Source: Drosophila miranda
Taxonomy: Eukaryota > Arthropoda > Insecta > Diptera > Drosophilidae
DNA length: 64,000 nt
Reading direction: 5' to 3'
Assembly: GCF_003369915.1 (NCBI RefSeq)
Contig: NW_022881625.1
Span: forward strand, 7,130,001-7,194,000
The notes beneath the pieces are model-generated. The model did no database searches, was not told where the DNA came from, and saw nothing but the letters and a program-made list of their open reading frames with translations. Of this stretch, positions 1 through 10,723 are shown piece by piece; position 1 is the first letter of the stretch; each line of letters starts with the position of its first letter. Made by a program: the position numbers and the translations under genes.

Positions 1-1128
1 GCCAGCAGCTGGAGGCAGAACCACAGTCAGAGCCACAGTCACAGCCACATCCGCAGCCGAAAGCTACCCCACAGGTTTCTCGAAAAATAAAAGCCAAATC
101 TTCGATTTGGGGGCAATTAAAGAAAGCGTCTTTAAGTGGTTTTTGTGGTACCCGAACTACAGACTTAATTTGCCCTCCCGTGTAGTTATTAAATTATAAC
201 AATCCAACTGAAGACAAGGTAAGGCAAGGCCTGAGAAGTACTCAGGGAGTGGTTTGATTGTTCAAAGTGATCTACAAATTTGAATCAAGTTTGGTGTTCG
301 ATCTCGCTCGCCTTTTGGTATATCGAAATTTAACGATCATAAAGAATAATCATAAAATAATCGACACATCAATATCAATTAGCAATCAATTGGTTACGCT
401 TTATGCTTTGAATACTGTTCCGAATGGAGCTTTAGATAAAGCCCTGGGCAGTGCTGAAATCTTGCGATTTATAGGCGGCTCTTTTCGTAAATTTCAAGGC
501 GGCTTCTTCTGTGGGATCTGATCCCTCCAGCCGTCAGAGCTCAACGTCTTCTCCGCTCTGTTGTGTTCTGTTCTGTTCTGTTCCGTTCTGTCTGCTGTCT
601 GCTTTGATGCTTGAAATGTGTGAGAAATCGGCTAATCACACATGAGACCTGGCTAATTTGAATATTCCCCCACTGATTGTTTATCAATAGCCTACGAATT
701 GGGAATCAGGAAACATCGTCTTCTCTTTTGTAGGTAGCTCTTCGGCTAATGTTGCTTTAGTATGCAAACAAATTGAGGATTGTAAATGACGCCCCTGGGG
801 TCAAAATTTGTCGTTGATAAGATAAACAGAATCTCACAATCACCTTCCTTAATTGGCCCTTTATTTGATATTTTCTTGTCTCCCATCTTAACCTCTTCCC
901 CATTCTGGTATTTGTTTTTCCACCTGAGTACGAGTATTTGCCCAAGCAATTGACAAACAACTTCATTGTTTGTCCAAACTGAAGCTCGACCCAAAGTCTT
1001 ACTAAGACATCGGTTGACAGAATGGCGTAATATCACAATAATTAACAGAAAACTTAACAGCAAACGATTTCAAAAGTGAGCAACTCCTCTCTCAGTCGCA
1101 TCTGACCCTAGCACTACTTTCAGAAATA
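1..1128. repeat. Left copy of painless upstream flank (segmental duplication)
   Basis: This stretch matches 9552-10673 almost base for base, apart from scattered one- to nine-base indels and substitutions. The right copy lies directly upstream of the painless pseudogene. The window therefore probably begins just upstream of another painless copy lying to the left, which would make this a tandem duplication with a spacing of about 9.55 kb. Both copies hold the same short minus-strand open frame (746-1063 here, broken at 10290-10594), which resembles no protein I recognise. No convincing gene is seen. Confidence 0.85.
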
Positions 1129-1970
1129 TTAATGTAGTCAAGGTAATCTATACTTATTGCGAAAAGCTTCGGAAAACACAAATTGCCCTTTAACTCTTAA
1201 ACATTTGCTTCATCTACGGAAACCAGTCGAAATCACAGAGTATACGGAGTCTGGAGTGGAATTTTATTCCCCCTTCTCTTGGAGCTCACATATGTATATA
1301 CTATAACACTGGTTAAAAAAAAGTACTCGTATCACTCTGGAATTTGAGAATAAAGTGTGTCACAAAGGAAAGGGAGTCCAACGGCATTATTACTAGTTTT
1401 AAAAGAAAAATAATAATGAGATTATCTTCATTCGCGATTCGAAAACTGTTTCGACTTCTCATTTTTTCTTTGAGTGAATTTATATTTATAAACCTTTCAG
1501 CCCTGTTCTTCTTTCTGTCTGTGGGAACATCTCGAATTTGGAGACTGAGAGAGCTGGAGCCTAGGAAATTGCCCAACAAAATTGGCTCTGAGTTGCACAC
1601 CGAATCCTCTACTAAAGTTCTTTGTGTTGTTGCAGCTGCAAAAGTGAAATCAGCAAATGACAACACTTCGGAAAGAGTAAGTAGAAGGGGGACAGACGTG
1701 ATTAATGTAAAGTTTTTAACGCGATAAACTGAATATGTATATGTCCAGCTGCACAGGATCAGCCGCGTTTCTCCGATCGTCTGTCAATAATTTATACTAT
1801 TTACGTACTGTCTTACACTGCTATAACATTCTAACATGATATTTTACCATACCCTTCCCGAATACGTGATGTGATCAGATCGAGAGACCCTCTAAACTAA
1901 ATTGCTTGTCCATAAAGTCTGTTTTTTGGCAAACTGTGCTTGGATTGTTTATCCAATTTATGGCATTATT
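1129..1970. other. Unassigned unique sequence
   Basis: After the duplicated flank ends, this stretch has no second copy in the window. Opposed open frames of about 120 codons at 1313-1727 lie on both strands but show no recognisable domain and no good splice context. I see no gene here. Confidence 0.4.
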
Positions 1971-2836
1971 ATACCCGATACTCAAAATGAGTATTGGGGT
2001 ATATTAGATTTGTGGTAAAAGTGGATGTGTGTTACGTCCAGAAGGAATCGTTTCCGACCCCATAAAGTATGTATATTCTTGATCAGCATCAATAGCCGAG
2101 TCGATTGAGCCATGTCCGAGAAAACCAAAAACGCAGAATCGTAGAGGATGACTATATGTTCTAGAGTGCAAAATCTGAACCAGATCGTATAATTATTATA
2201 GCCAGAATCAAGAAAACAATTTCATTCTTTCTCGCTCTGTCTCTCTCTAACACACAGGTTTCATGGTCGGTTTTGCCAATTGCAAAATATGAGTTCAAGG
2301 ATCTCAGAACCCATAAGAGCTAGAGCAACCAAATTTGGTATCCACACTCCTGTGATATCGGACCTTGACCGTTTTGTGTCAAAATTTCGCCACACCCCCT
2401 TCCGCCCCCGCAAAGGACGAAAATCTGTGGCATCCACAAATCTCAGAGACTATTAAGGCTAGAGTAACCAAATTTGGTATCCGCACTTCTGTTAGATCTC
2501 ACTATAAAACGTATATCTCAGAATTTCGCCCCACCCCCTTCCGCCTCCACAAAGGACGAAAATCTGTTGCATCCACAATATTGCACATTCGAGAAAACTT
2601 AAAACGCAGAATCATAGATAACGACCATATCTATCAGATTGCTGAATCTGGTTTAGATCAGATAATTTTTATAGCCAAAAGGAACAAATCAATTTGCAGT
2701 GGATACGCAGCGCCCGACGTCACGCTCAGACTGATTTTCTGTAGAGGCGTCTGCCGGAGGAGAGCCATACTGACTTAGTATCGGGTATAACTGTAGAGTT
2801 GCGGTGTCCGCAGCAACTCACAACGTTCCCCCTCGT
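1971..2836 (+). mobile_element. ISY/DINE-1-like Helitron (non-autonomous)
   Basis: The element opens with ATACCCGATA and the complementary TATCGGGTAT lies near its end (2779-2788), followed by the GC-rich tail typical of the obscura-group ISY family. Inside are repeated modules of the form 'CCCCTTCCGCC...CAAAGGACGAAAATCTG' (at about 2398 and 2536) and a CT-rich tract around 2231-2252. I recognise this as the abundant Drosophila Helitron ISY/DINE-1; the family name comes from memory. It is shorter than the full family pattern as I recall it, so internal deletions are likely. It encodes no protein; the 137-codon frame inside it is a chance one. Confidence 0.75.
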
Positions 2837-3616
2837 CTATGATTCTGCGTTTTTAGTTTAGTTTTTTTTTTAGATTTGCCGCATGGTTTGCATAAATTTC
2901 CATTTGGATTTCCATTGCCATTGCAATTGACTGCCTCGTTAGCTAGCCCCTTAGACCCATCAACTTTTGATTGATTTGATCCGATACGCTACGCTCCTCA
3001 GCTTAGCTAAAGATTAATTTATAAAACAAAAGATATACAAAAAGGGTAATAAAAGAGTAACGAACAAGATTAAGAACCATTAACCATAATATGTGCGTAA
3101 ATAACACACACATTTTGAACCGAATCATATCAAATGCAAAAAAAAACAAAACGAAAACAGAAAACAGAAAACCAATTAAAGATACTAAAACTATTATAAC
3201 GAAAAGAAAAAGAAATGAAAATTCAAGAATGCATAAATCTAACATTTGCAATTACAAAATATTTACTCTGGTACAAAATGGTACATACAGTAAAGATATT
3301 CGTTTATACTATATTTACTGTCTATATAACCATTATATACTACTTACTTACTGACAACAAATTATTAATTGTTTTATTCAATTTCATTATTCGTATGTTA
3401 ATAAAAACAATTTCAGACTAATGTAAACTTACAGTCTGCTCTGAATACGGGTTAAATGCTAGTGCTGTGCTAGTTGATTATTACTCGTACAATAAATACT
3501 ATAGCTTAGAGCCATCCTGCGTCCCTGGTCACCGGTGGATCAAGCCTTCAGAACAACAAAATCAATCAAACAACAACAATCAATTCAAAGATCAATCAAA
3601 CAACAAACAAAAATTG
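2837..3616. other. AT-rich intergenic sequence
   Basis: Strongly A/T-biased DNA with A-rich runs on the plus strand (3135-3220). Short open frames reflect the base composition. No gene, splice signal or repeat unit is convincing. Confidence 0.5.
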
Positions 3617-3958
3617 AACACTACAGCTAAAAATCTTGTACAGGCTTCTACAGCTGAAAATCTTGTACAGGCTAAAATATTCTACATTCTACAGCTGAAA
3701 ATTTTGTACAGGCTGAAAATATTCTACAGCTGAAAATCTTGTACAGGCTTCTACAGCTGAAAATCTTGTACAGGCTGAAATATTCCACATTCTACAGCTG
3801 AAAATTTTGTACAGGCTGAAAATATTCTACATTCTACAGCTGAAAATCTTGTACAGGCTTCTACAGCTGATAATCTTGTACAGGCTGAAATATTCTACAT
3901 TCTACAGCTGAAAATCTTGTACAGGCTGAAAATATTCTACATTCTACAGCTGAAAATA
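3617..3958 (+). repeat. Minisatellite, CTACAGCTGAAAATCTTGTA units
   Basis: About ten tandem units share a core of CTACAGCTGAAAATCTTGTA followed by CAGG and one of two spacers: a short 'CTT' or a longer 'CTGAAAATATTCTACATT'. The mix of short and long spacers gives a higher-order pattern. Units differ by single bases, so the array is not freshly expanded. CAGCTG (an E-box/PvuII palindrome) recurs in every unit. Confidence 0.9.
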
Positions 3959-4016
3959 CATTAATTATGTATAGTACATGTATAATACATACTACATAAA
4001 ATAAATAAAATAAAAA

Positions 4017-4064
4017 ACAAATTATTATTATTATTATTATTGTTATTATTATTAAAATTAATAT
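4017..4064. repeat. ATT microsatellite
   Basis: A run of ATT trinucleotides with one G interruption. It lies between the minisatellite and the 3' end of the transposase-like gene. Confidence 0.85.
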
Positions 4065-4078
4065 AATTATACTACATA

Positions 4079-5395
4079 CTACAAAATATTTTCTAACGTC
4101 TTATTTAATAATTTAATTTTTTGTTGTTTTGTTTGGTGAGCCATGAACACTACAGTTGTAGCATAATATACTGGGTTTCTGTTGAAATCTTCTTTAAACG
4201 ATACTTTCATTATGTTTATAAAAATTGTTGATAAATGCTTGCCACGTTCCTCGAAGGTATTGCTGTTCATGTTGTTAAAACATATTGGTTCGTTTCTAAA
4301 TTCGAAATGTTTTTCAACAGCGCGTAATAAGTTCATTATTTCATTTTTAATGATTTCTTTAACTTTATCAGACATTAGGTAGTCGGGCAAGTTGTCTACC
4401 GACTTCGTAGCCTCAAAGATACTCTTGTAATTTTCTTTCCTGTATTCCTTGACATACATATTTGACAACAACACATCCTCATGTATATCATTTTTTAAAA
4501 TAACCTTTTTGAGGTGGGGCAGATCCCACAATATGGGGAATTTTCCCCTTACACTTTTGCACGGCATGAAATTTGCCAAGCAGTGGTCGGATCCAACTGC
4601 CAACAGTTGACTTGACAAGCCCCCACTCTCAACCTCCCTCAATACTAAATCGAGTCCTTCCTTGACCGCATTCCTGCCTAGTGCAGATGTTTTGGAAACG
4701 GGACAAATGTGGAAATACAAATAATGAATTTCATTCCCGTTAATTGGGATTGCAGCGACTGCAAGAATTTTCCATTTATGTACCGTTCCTTTTTTTGCAT
4801 ATTGGTACCACGACATGTGATACTCATGGAAAATTCTGAGTCGCTTAGTTTCTGTAAATTTACAGTCATGTTAATGCGTCCATTCATTATGTTTCCTTGC
4901 ATTTTCAGTTCTTCCAATGCGTCCGTTACCAGATTTTCGGGGGCCTGTACCTTTGTGCAATTCATTGCTCGCTTGAAGGCGACCAATATCGTTGACCAGA
5001 TCATCGTTACCGACGATACCTGGAGGAAGAAAAGTCTGATTCACCTGCTCCAATGTAATTGCCACAATCTACTCACCTTCAGTGTCGTCGTCGTCAACAT
5101 CCATAGGCAATGTACTAACCAGCCGGTCCAGCGGTCCACACGGCAGATGTTCCTCTGCCTCTCTGTCCTGATACGGCTCGAACGGATTGAGTTCATTTAT
5201 GTCCTCATCGAAACACGACAATTGCGACGGCTCCAACAGATTGAGTTCATTTATGTCCTCACCGAACCACGACAATTGCGACGGCTCGAACATATCTTCC
5301 TCTATGTCCTGATACGGCTCGAACAGATTGAGTTCCTTTATGTCCCCATCGAAACACGACAATTTATGCATTTCTGAATCTATCTTTTTATCCAT
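4079..5395 (-). pseudogene. Unidentified transposase-like gene, two exons, frameshifted
   Basis: Exon 1 (5395 down to about 5085) encodes an acidic N-terminus with three to four degenerate repeats built on 'EDINELNLFEP'. It ends at a good GTGAGT donor, and a pyrimidine-rich acceptor (TTCTTCCTCCAG) follows about 50 bases on. The downstream part runs in two overlapping frames (5004-4678, then 4816-4079), which implies at least one frameshift near 4810. The 245-residue C-terminal part contains 'GSDHCLANF' and, about 20 residues later, 'WDLPHLKKVI'. An acidic residue followed by D-x-P-H-L is reminiscent of RNase-H-fold transposases of the P/THAP9 type, where such a D-P-H motif is common. That likeness is inference from motif shape only; the family is not identified. 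It faces away from the zinc-finger gene at 5852-7044, with repeated sequence between them. Confidence 0.45.
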
Positions 5396-5479
5396 CTTGG
5401 CGCGGTTCTTGGGTTACTCTTATTAACTTATTTCACTCTTTTCTCTATTTTTGTCGATCGTCGAATAACTCGCCTCAGA

Positions 5480-5570
5480 CTTATCGCAGTATAATATCGC
5501 ATAAAACCTATCGCAGTATCATATCGCAGTATAATATCGCATAAAACTAATTGCAGTATAATATCTCGAT
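5480..5570. repeat. Short repeats between two divergent genes
   Basis: Three to four copies of 'ATCGCAGTATAATATCGCAT' or close variants lie in the gap between the divergent genes. They could be binding sites or promoter elements for the pair; this is inference from position. Confidence 0.6.
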
Positions 5571-5851
5571 CGGTTAGGGTTAACATATGTTGCCTTACAA
5601 TTATTTTATTTTTATTTTTATACATGTTGAAATCAGGAAACTAGACGCGGAATTATGTGATATTTATCGGTCCGTATCGTATAGCAACAAAATATCTGTA
5701 AACGTTCTTCCTTCTTGATCGTCGTATTCGAATAAATGTGTGCTGGCATATCGAGTACATTGGTATTTCTTATAATACTATCGATGAGTAAATACCAAAA
5801 CCATACATGCCCCGTTATTTAAAACATAAATAAAGAACACAAAATAAGACA

Positions 5852-7044
5852 ATGATGTACATTAATTTGGGAGGTGTAAGAATTGACGGGGTGGACAGTG
5901 CCCTTGTTAATGTATTATGCGGGATATACTGGGACCATCTGCAAGGCCGGAAAGTGCAAAGCCCGAAAGCACAGGAAATTGCCAACATGACGTTGTCGTT
6001 CGGTGGAGCCCAAGTTTGCGACATAAGTGCAGCAGGAGTGATTAATTTGTACTTTTTTTCTGGACCATCAACGTAAGGGTAAGTAAATTAGTTACATTTA
6101 TATTATATTCTTCTAATAATGTATTCCATTCAGCGGGGACGACGCACGCGAAGTATGCTGAGCCTGTTACTCCGGTGCAGAATATTTCTGTTCTGATATT
6201 GAGAATATTGACAATATGCACGGTGATACGGAGGAGTAGGCCACAACTCAGGATATTGAGGATATTGACAACAATATGAACGGTCATACGGAGGAGTCGG
6301 CCACAACTCACGATATTGAGGATATTGACAATATGCACGGTGATACGGAGGAGTCGGCCACAACTGAGGATATTGAGGATATTGACAACAATATGCACGG
6401 TCATACGGAGGAGTCGGCCACAACTCACGATATTGAGGAGAATATTGACAACATTTCTGACAATATTCACAATATTTCTGATTATACAGTCAATGATATG
6501 GAGTGTACTATTTCTGATGAAATATATGATTCGTCTGAGCCAGTGCACCACGTGGAGGAGAAGCAGGAGCAGGAGGTTCGGGAGGATCCGGACTTAAGTA
6601 AGTAAATAAGTAAAATTTAAAAAAATACATATAATAAATTCTTAATTCTCCAGACATGTTTACTGAAGACATTCTTAGTACTGAAAGTGGAAAGGACAAT
6701 TTGAAAACACCGATTTCCCCTAAGGCTTCGCCCCCCGTGCATGGCTGCAAGTGCAAACTATGCGGCAAAATGATTGGAAGGTTGAGCACCTTGGGAAACC
6801 ACGTAATGAACCAACATTACACAGCAATAAGAGTATGGTTTCAAGGAATTCGAAGACAATGCAAAAAATTGCTGCCGTTTTTAAGGAAAAAAAAGTGACC
6901 ATGTTAAGACTATCAGAGGAAACTGGGGTGCCGGCCGAGTATTTGAGGGCGATAGTCATGTGCAGCGATGACTATAAAAAAATTGGGTGCCGCTTGTGGG
7001 CCGCCAAAACGGATGCAGAGAAGCTGAAGGACATCAACCAATAA
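5852..7044 (+). pseudogene. Unidentified zinc-finger gene with acidic repeats, decayed
   Basis: The first piece (5852-6076) is a 74-codon frame ending near a GTAAG donor, with a plausible acceptor (TTCCATTCAG) at about 6134. The second piece contains four ~60-bp repeats encoding an acidic unit 'HGHTEESATTHDIEDIDNN'. Repeat 1 carries TAG where the others have TCG, so the frame is broken. The third piece (from 6656) encodes a single C-x2-C-x12-H-x4-H finger ('CKLCGKMIGRLSTLGNHV...'), like BED or C2H2 fingers of DNA transposons. After the finger the likely frame moves to the one ending at 7044 ('...KLKDINQ' stop), which suggests an intron or frameshift. I do not recognise the family. Its partner diverges at 5395. 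Confidence 0.4.
6214..6430 (+). repeat. Intragenic ~60-bp tandem repeats
   Basis: About four units each contain GATACGGAGGAGT or CATACGGAGGAGT, then CGGCCACAACT and GATATTGAGGATATTGACA. In the plus frame they encode acidic T-E-E-S-A-T-T modules. The length is near a multiple of three, so the array would expand without shifting frame. Confidence 0.85.
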
Positions 7045-7391
7045 CTGTTTCGTTTTTTAATTTTAATATTTGATTTGTGTAGAAAAACTCGCCTGTTATT
7101 CGTAAATGTAACTTATTGACAAAAAAGGGAGGAGTATTTATATTGTGTGGGCGCCTTTGGGCCAAGAAATCATCAAAGTTATTCACGTCGCACAGTTTGG
7201 GAAAAAACTGGACTGGAGTGGAGTCGACTGGAGGGACTGCAATGACACTTGCCGGCTGGCGGCCTCTTGGAAATTTTAAGCCTCGTTAAGCTTCAGGTCA
7301 ACCGCCTGGCTGGTCTGCTTGAGCGCTCCATCGAATGGATTAACCTTCGCTCTGGATATACTGGATGCCCTTTTGGATTACAGTACTACCC
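7045..7391. other. Junction between element candidate and painless copy
   Basis: No gene is recognised. The painless-like sequence stops abruptly near 7392; sequence to the left is unrelated to the channel's pore region, so a rearrangement breakpoint lies here. Confidence 0.45.
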
Positions 7392-9235
7392 TTATAGCGC
7401 CTTTACAATCGTCTTGATGAGCGCCTCGATGGGCACGGAGAATGTGTTGAAGTGACCATCATCTTCTCCCTCCTTTGCTGGCTCTGGCGTGCTGTCCTTC
7501 GGAGAGGAGGAATCCACCTGGGGCTTGCCAGACAGTATGTAGAAGCACAGACTAAACGTAAGCACAAAGATCGAGTAGAGAGCAAAGCTCTTGATGAAGC
7601 TGCTGGAGACGGGGCGCAGCATGAGAATGTGCGTCGAAATTGAGAGTACTGGCAGGGAGCCAACCAGCAGGCAGAACTCCACGGACACCAGCAGAATGGT
7701 GAAGACGGCCAGTATGCGCTGCGTCTCCTTGTCGTAGCTGGCTTCCATGCAGGTTAGGATCGACAAGACAATGAGAGCCACCTCCATCAGGTTCGTGATG
7801 GACCTGAAGTACAGCAGCGGCGACATGGCAAGCTGTATGACCTCTCGGATCATGAGATACACAATCCCTATCCAAGAGAACAGGCCGAAGAGGGCAGTCA
7901 GGCCCGTGTGGTCGCTTTCGTGAACTTAAGGAGCGTATGCGTGATAATGGAGGCAGTGAAGAGCGAGTAAAGTAGAAAGTTCAGATAGAAGATCACCGAG
8001 AGGCGGTGCCACTTGAGGAAGAGGAAACTCGAGGTTAGCGGGTGCTGCAGCAGGTGACGCAGCTCCTTGGAATCGGCGATGTATGCGATTGGAGTCATCT
8101 CGCCCTCCAATTGGTGAGGATGGCCAATGCTCCGCTTGTCCGACTGCCCGGGCTCTCGCTGGCGTCTCATCAGATTCTTGTAGATGATGATGATCTCGAA
8201 ACTCTGGTCACCGGGCTTCTCCCCGTTGGTGGTGTTGCAGGAATCGAAGTGCTCCTCCAGCACTTTCGGTCCATCTCCTGTATGGGAAGATCTCCGAACG
8301 CGCTTCTCGCCCCGATGTACGCTCCCTGCCGTAGAAGCTCCTGTGCCACCTTTGTGTTGCGATACTTGACCGCATAGGAGAGTGGCACCAGGCCAGCCTT
8401 GTCCGCCTCATTGATGTTCACACGATCGCTCTCGAGCAGCAGCTGGAAGCAGCGCTGGTGGTCACAGAAGTCGTCCAGCGGCTGCTCACCCAGGCGACTG
8501 ATAACCGCGTTCAGCAGCTTGGAATGCGATGTCAGCCTCAGCTGCGGATGCTTCAACAGCTTCTCTAGCGCCCTGTGGTTGCCCCAGATTACGGCCAATT
8601 CCACGGGCTGATGTCGCTCAATTTTAAAGGATTAATGTTGATGCCCGTCTCGCGGATGGCCTCAAAGGCTCGCTGCTTGCCCCGCTTGATACTCTCCGCC
8701 AGCAGGGACTGATACTCCTCCTGGTTGGCATTGCATTGGTTGTCTGCGTTTCCGCTGACGTTCTGGTGGTACTCCGCGAACTGTTGCTCGAACTGGTTCT
8801 CGTCTCCGTCCCGCAGCGTGCGGAGGAGTCGCTCGCAGTCGATCTCTGCTCCGGCCTCGCGCAGCTCCGGCAACGGCAGTTCCGGATACTGATCCCTCAA
8901 CATCTGGCGTACCTGCCCGTTCCGATAGCTGTCAATGTCCAACTGTGGTTGTTTCAGGAAAAGTCGGATCAGCTCCAGCTTAGTGCCTGCCTCAATCTTT
9001 CTATTCTTCACACATGGTGGAGGGCGTGAACTCGCCCTCTTCCACCAAATTCGGAGAGGCTCTGTACTCGAGCAGCAGCTGAATGCAGGAGCCCACCTGA
9101 GAGGCATTCGATCGTCTGGCGATTGGCCTGGGCACCGCTGTCCAGAGCAGTGTGGAATTCCCGTATGTCCCGATTAGCGAGGGCTGCAATCAACTGGCCC
9201 TGCGGATCGATGAAACCGCAGTTGTTAGAGCTCAT
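7392..9235 (-). pseudogene. pain: painless (TRPA channel) pseudogene, truncated before the pore
   Basis: Read on the minus strand from the ATG at 9235, the fragments follow Drosophila Painless in order. The N-terminus is 'MSSNNCGFIDPQGQL'. Ankyrin-repeat pieces follow at 9107-8589 and 8604-8170. A linker and first membrane segment ('FLFLKWHRLSVIFYLNFLLYS') lie at 8263-7898, and further membrane segments at 7862-7403. Painless is a TRPA cation channel for noxious heat and mechanical sensing. Successive pieces sit in different frames, so there are at least four frameshifts. A block of N-terminal ankyrin sequence is missing near 9100. The copy stops after 'PIEALIKTIV', before the pore helix, S6 and the cytoplasmic tail. 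It cannot make a channel. Identity is confident; the assignment as a pseudogene rests on the shifts and the missing pore. Confidence 0.9.
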
Positions 9236-9551
9236 TCTGCTGTCTGCAAAGAGTCAAGTGAGAATGGGGAGGATGAGCTATGTCTATGTGGGCTTTTGTT
9301 AATCTTATCCAACCCACGCTGCGTATGAGTAACTTCTAATGCCGTTTCTATGAAAATGATGCCAGAACCCGCATTGTAGAGCTCTGCTCTGGTCAATGGA
9401 GGGAGGTCTGACCCAACAGACGTTTCTGTACAGACCTTGAAATGGCCGAAACAAAAGCATGAGAGTGCACCGAGCCCCGCAACAAACGGTATTTGACAAC
9501 GCTTCATGCTACGATGATTTTCACACAAATGACTGTCTGTCCATGGAGCTG
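9236..9551 (-). other. Painless 5' flank / leader, single copy
   Basis: Sequence immediately upstream of the painless start, not present in the left duplicate because the window begins at 9552-equivalent. An open frame running out of it on the minus strand is a low-complexity cysteine/glycine reading and is not treated as a gene. Confidence 0.5.
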
Positions 9552-10673
9552 GCCAGCAGCTGGAGGCAGAACCACAGTCAGAGCCACAGTCACAGCCACA
9601 TCCGCAGCCGAAAGCTACCCCACAGGTTTCTCGAAAAACAAAAACCAAATCTTCGTTTTGGGGCAATTAAGAAAGCGTCTTTAAGTGGTTTTTGTGGTAC
9701 CCGAACTACAGACTTAATTTGCCTCCGTGTAGTTATTAAACTATAACAATCCAACTGAAGACAAGGTAAGACAAGGCCTGAGAAGTACTCAGGGAGTGGT
9801 TTGATTGTTCAAAGTGATCTACAAATTTGAATCAAGTTTGGTGTTCGATCTCGCTCGCCTTTGGTATATCGAAATTTAAGATCATAAAGAATAATCATAA
9901 AATAATCGACACATCAATATCAATTAGCAATCAATTGGTTACGCTTTATGCTTTGAATACTGTTCGAATGAGCTTTAGATAAATCCCTGGCAGTGCTGGA
10001 AATCTTGCGATTTATAGGCGTCTTTTCGTAAATTTCAAGGCGGCTTCTTCTGTGGGATCTTGATCCCTGCAGCCGTCAGCTCAACGTCTTCTCCGCTTTT
10101 TTGTGTTCTGTTCTGTTTCGTTCTGTCTGCTGTCTGCTTGATGCTTGAAATGTGTGAGAAATCGGCTAATCACACATGAGACCTGGCTAATTTTGAATAT
10201 CCTCCACTGATTGTTTATCAATAGCCTACGAATTGGGATCAGGAAACATCGTCTTATCTTTTGTAGGTAGCTCTTCGGCTAATGTTGCTTTAGTATGCAA
10301 ACAAATTGAGGATTGTAAATGACGCCCCTGGGGTCAAAATTTGTCGTTGATAAGATAAACAGAATCGCACAATCCCCTTCCTTAATTGCCCTTTATTTGA
10401 TATTTTCTTGTCTCCCATCTTAACCTCTTCCCCATTCTGGTATTGTTTTTCCACCCGAATACGAGTATTTTGCCAAGCAATTGACAAACAACTTCATTGT
10501 TTGTCCAAGCTGAAGCTCGACCCAAAGTCTTACTAAGACATCGGTTGACAGAATGGCGTAATATCACAATAATTAACAGAAAACTTAACAGCAAACGATT
10601 TCAAAAGTGAGCAACTCCTCTCTCAGTCGGATCTGACCCTAGCAATTAAGAGCACTACTTTCAAAAATATTGA
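9552..10673. repeat. Right copy of painless upstream flank
   Basis: Matches 1-1128. The two copies differ by many one-base indels and a few substitutions, and the right copy keeps a nine-base segment ('AATTAAGAG') near its end that the left lacks. The homology runs into the assembly gap, so its true end is unknown. Confidence 0.88.
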
Positions 10674-10723
10674 NNNNNNNNNNNNNNNNNNNNNNNNNNN
10701 NNNNNNNNNNNNNNNNNNNNNNN
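10674..10723. other. Assembly gap (50 N)
   Basis: Fifty Ns. Sequence to the right starts in the middle of a reverse-transcriptase gene, so the join to the painless flank is not proven. Confidence 1.

Noticed and set aside
1313-1727. Opposed open frames of about 120 codons
   Set aside because: No domain, no copy elsewhere in the window, no splice or codon support.
2365-2778. 137-codon frame
   Set aside because: Lies inside the non-coding ISY-like Helitron.
3617-3958. CRISPR-like alternation of repeats and spacers
   Set aside because: Spacers are only two recurrent types and the genome is an insect; this is a minisatellite.
5570-5590. GGTTAGGGTTAAC resembling a telomere repeat
   Set aside because: Only two units, and Drosophila telomeres are not made of TTAGGG-type repeats.
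9232-9666. 144-codon cysteine/glycine-rich frame upstream of painless
   Set aside because: The Cys/Gly run is a translation of a short CCACAGTCAGAG-type repeat and is broken in the left duplicate.
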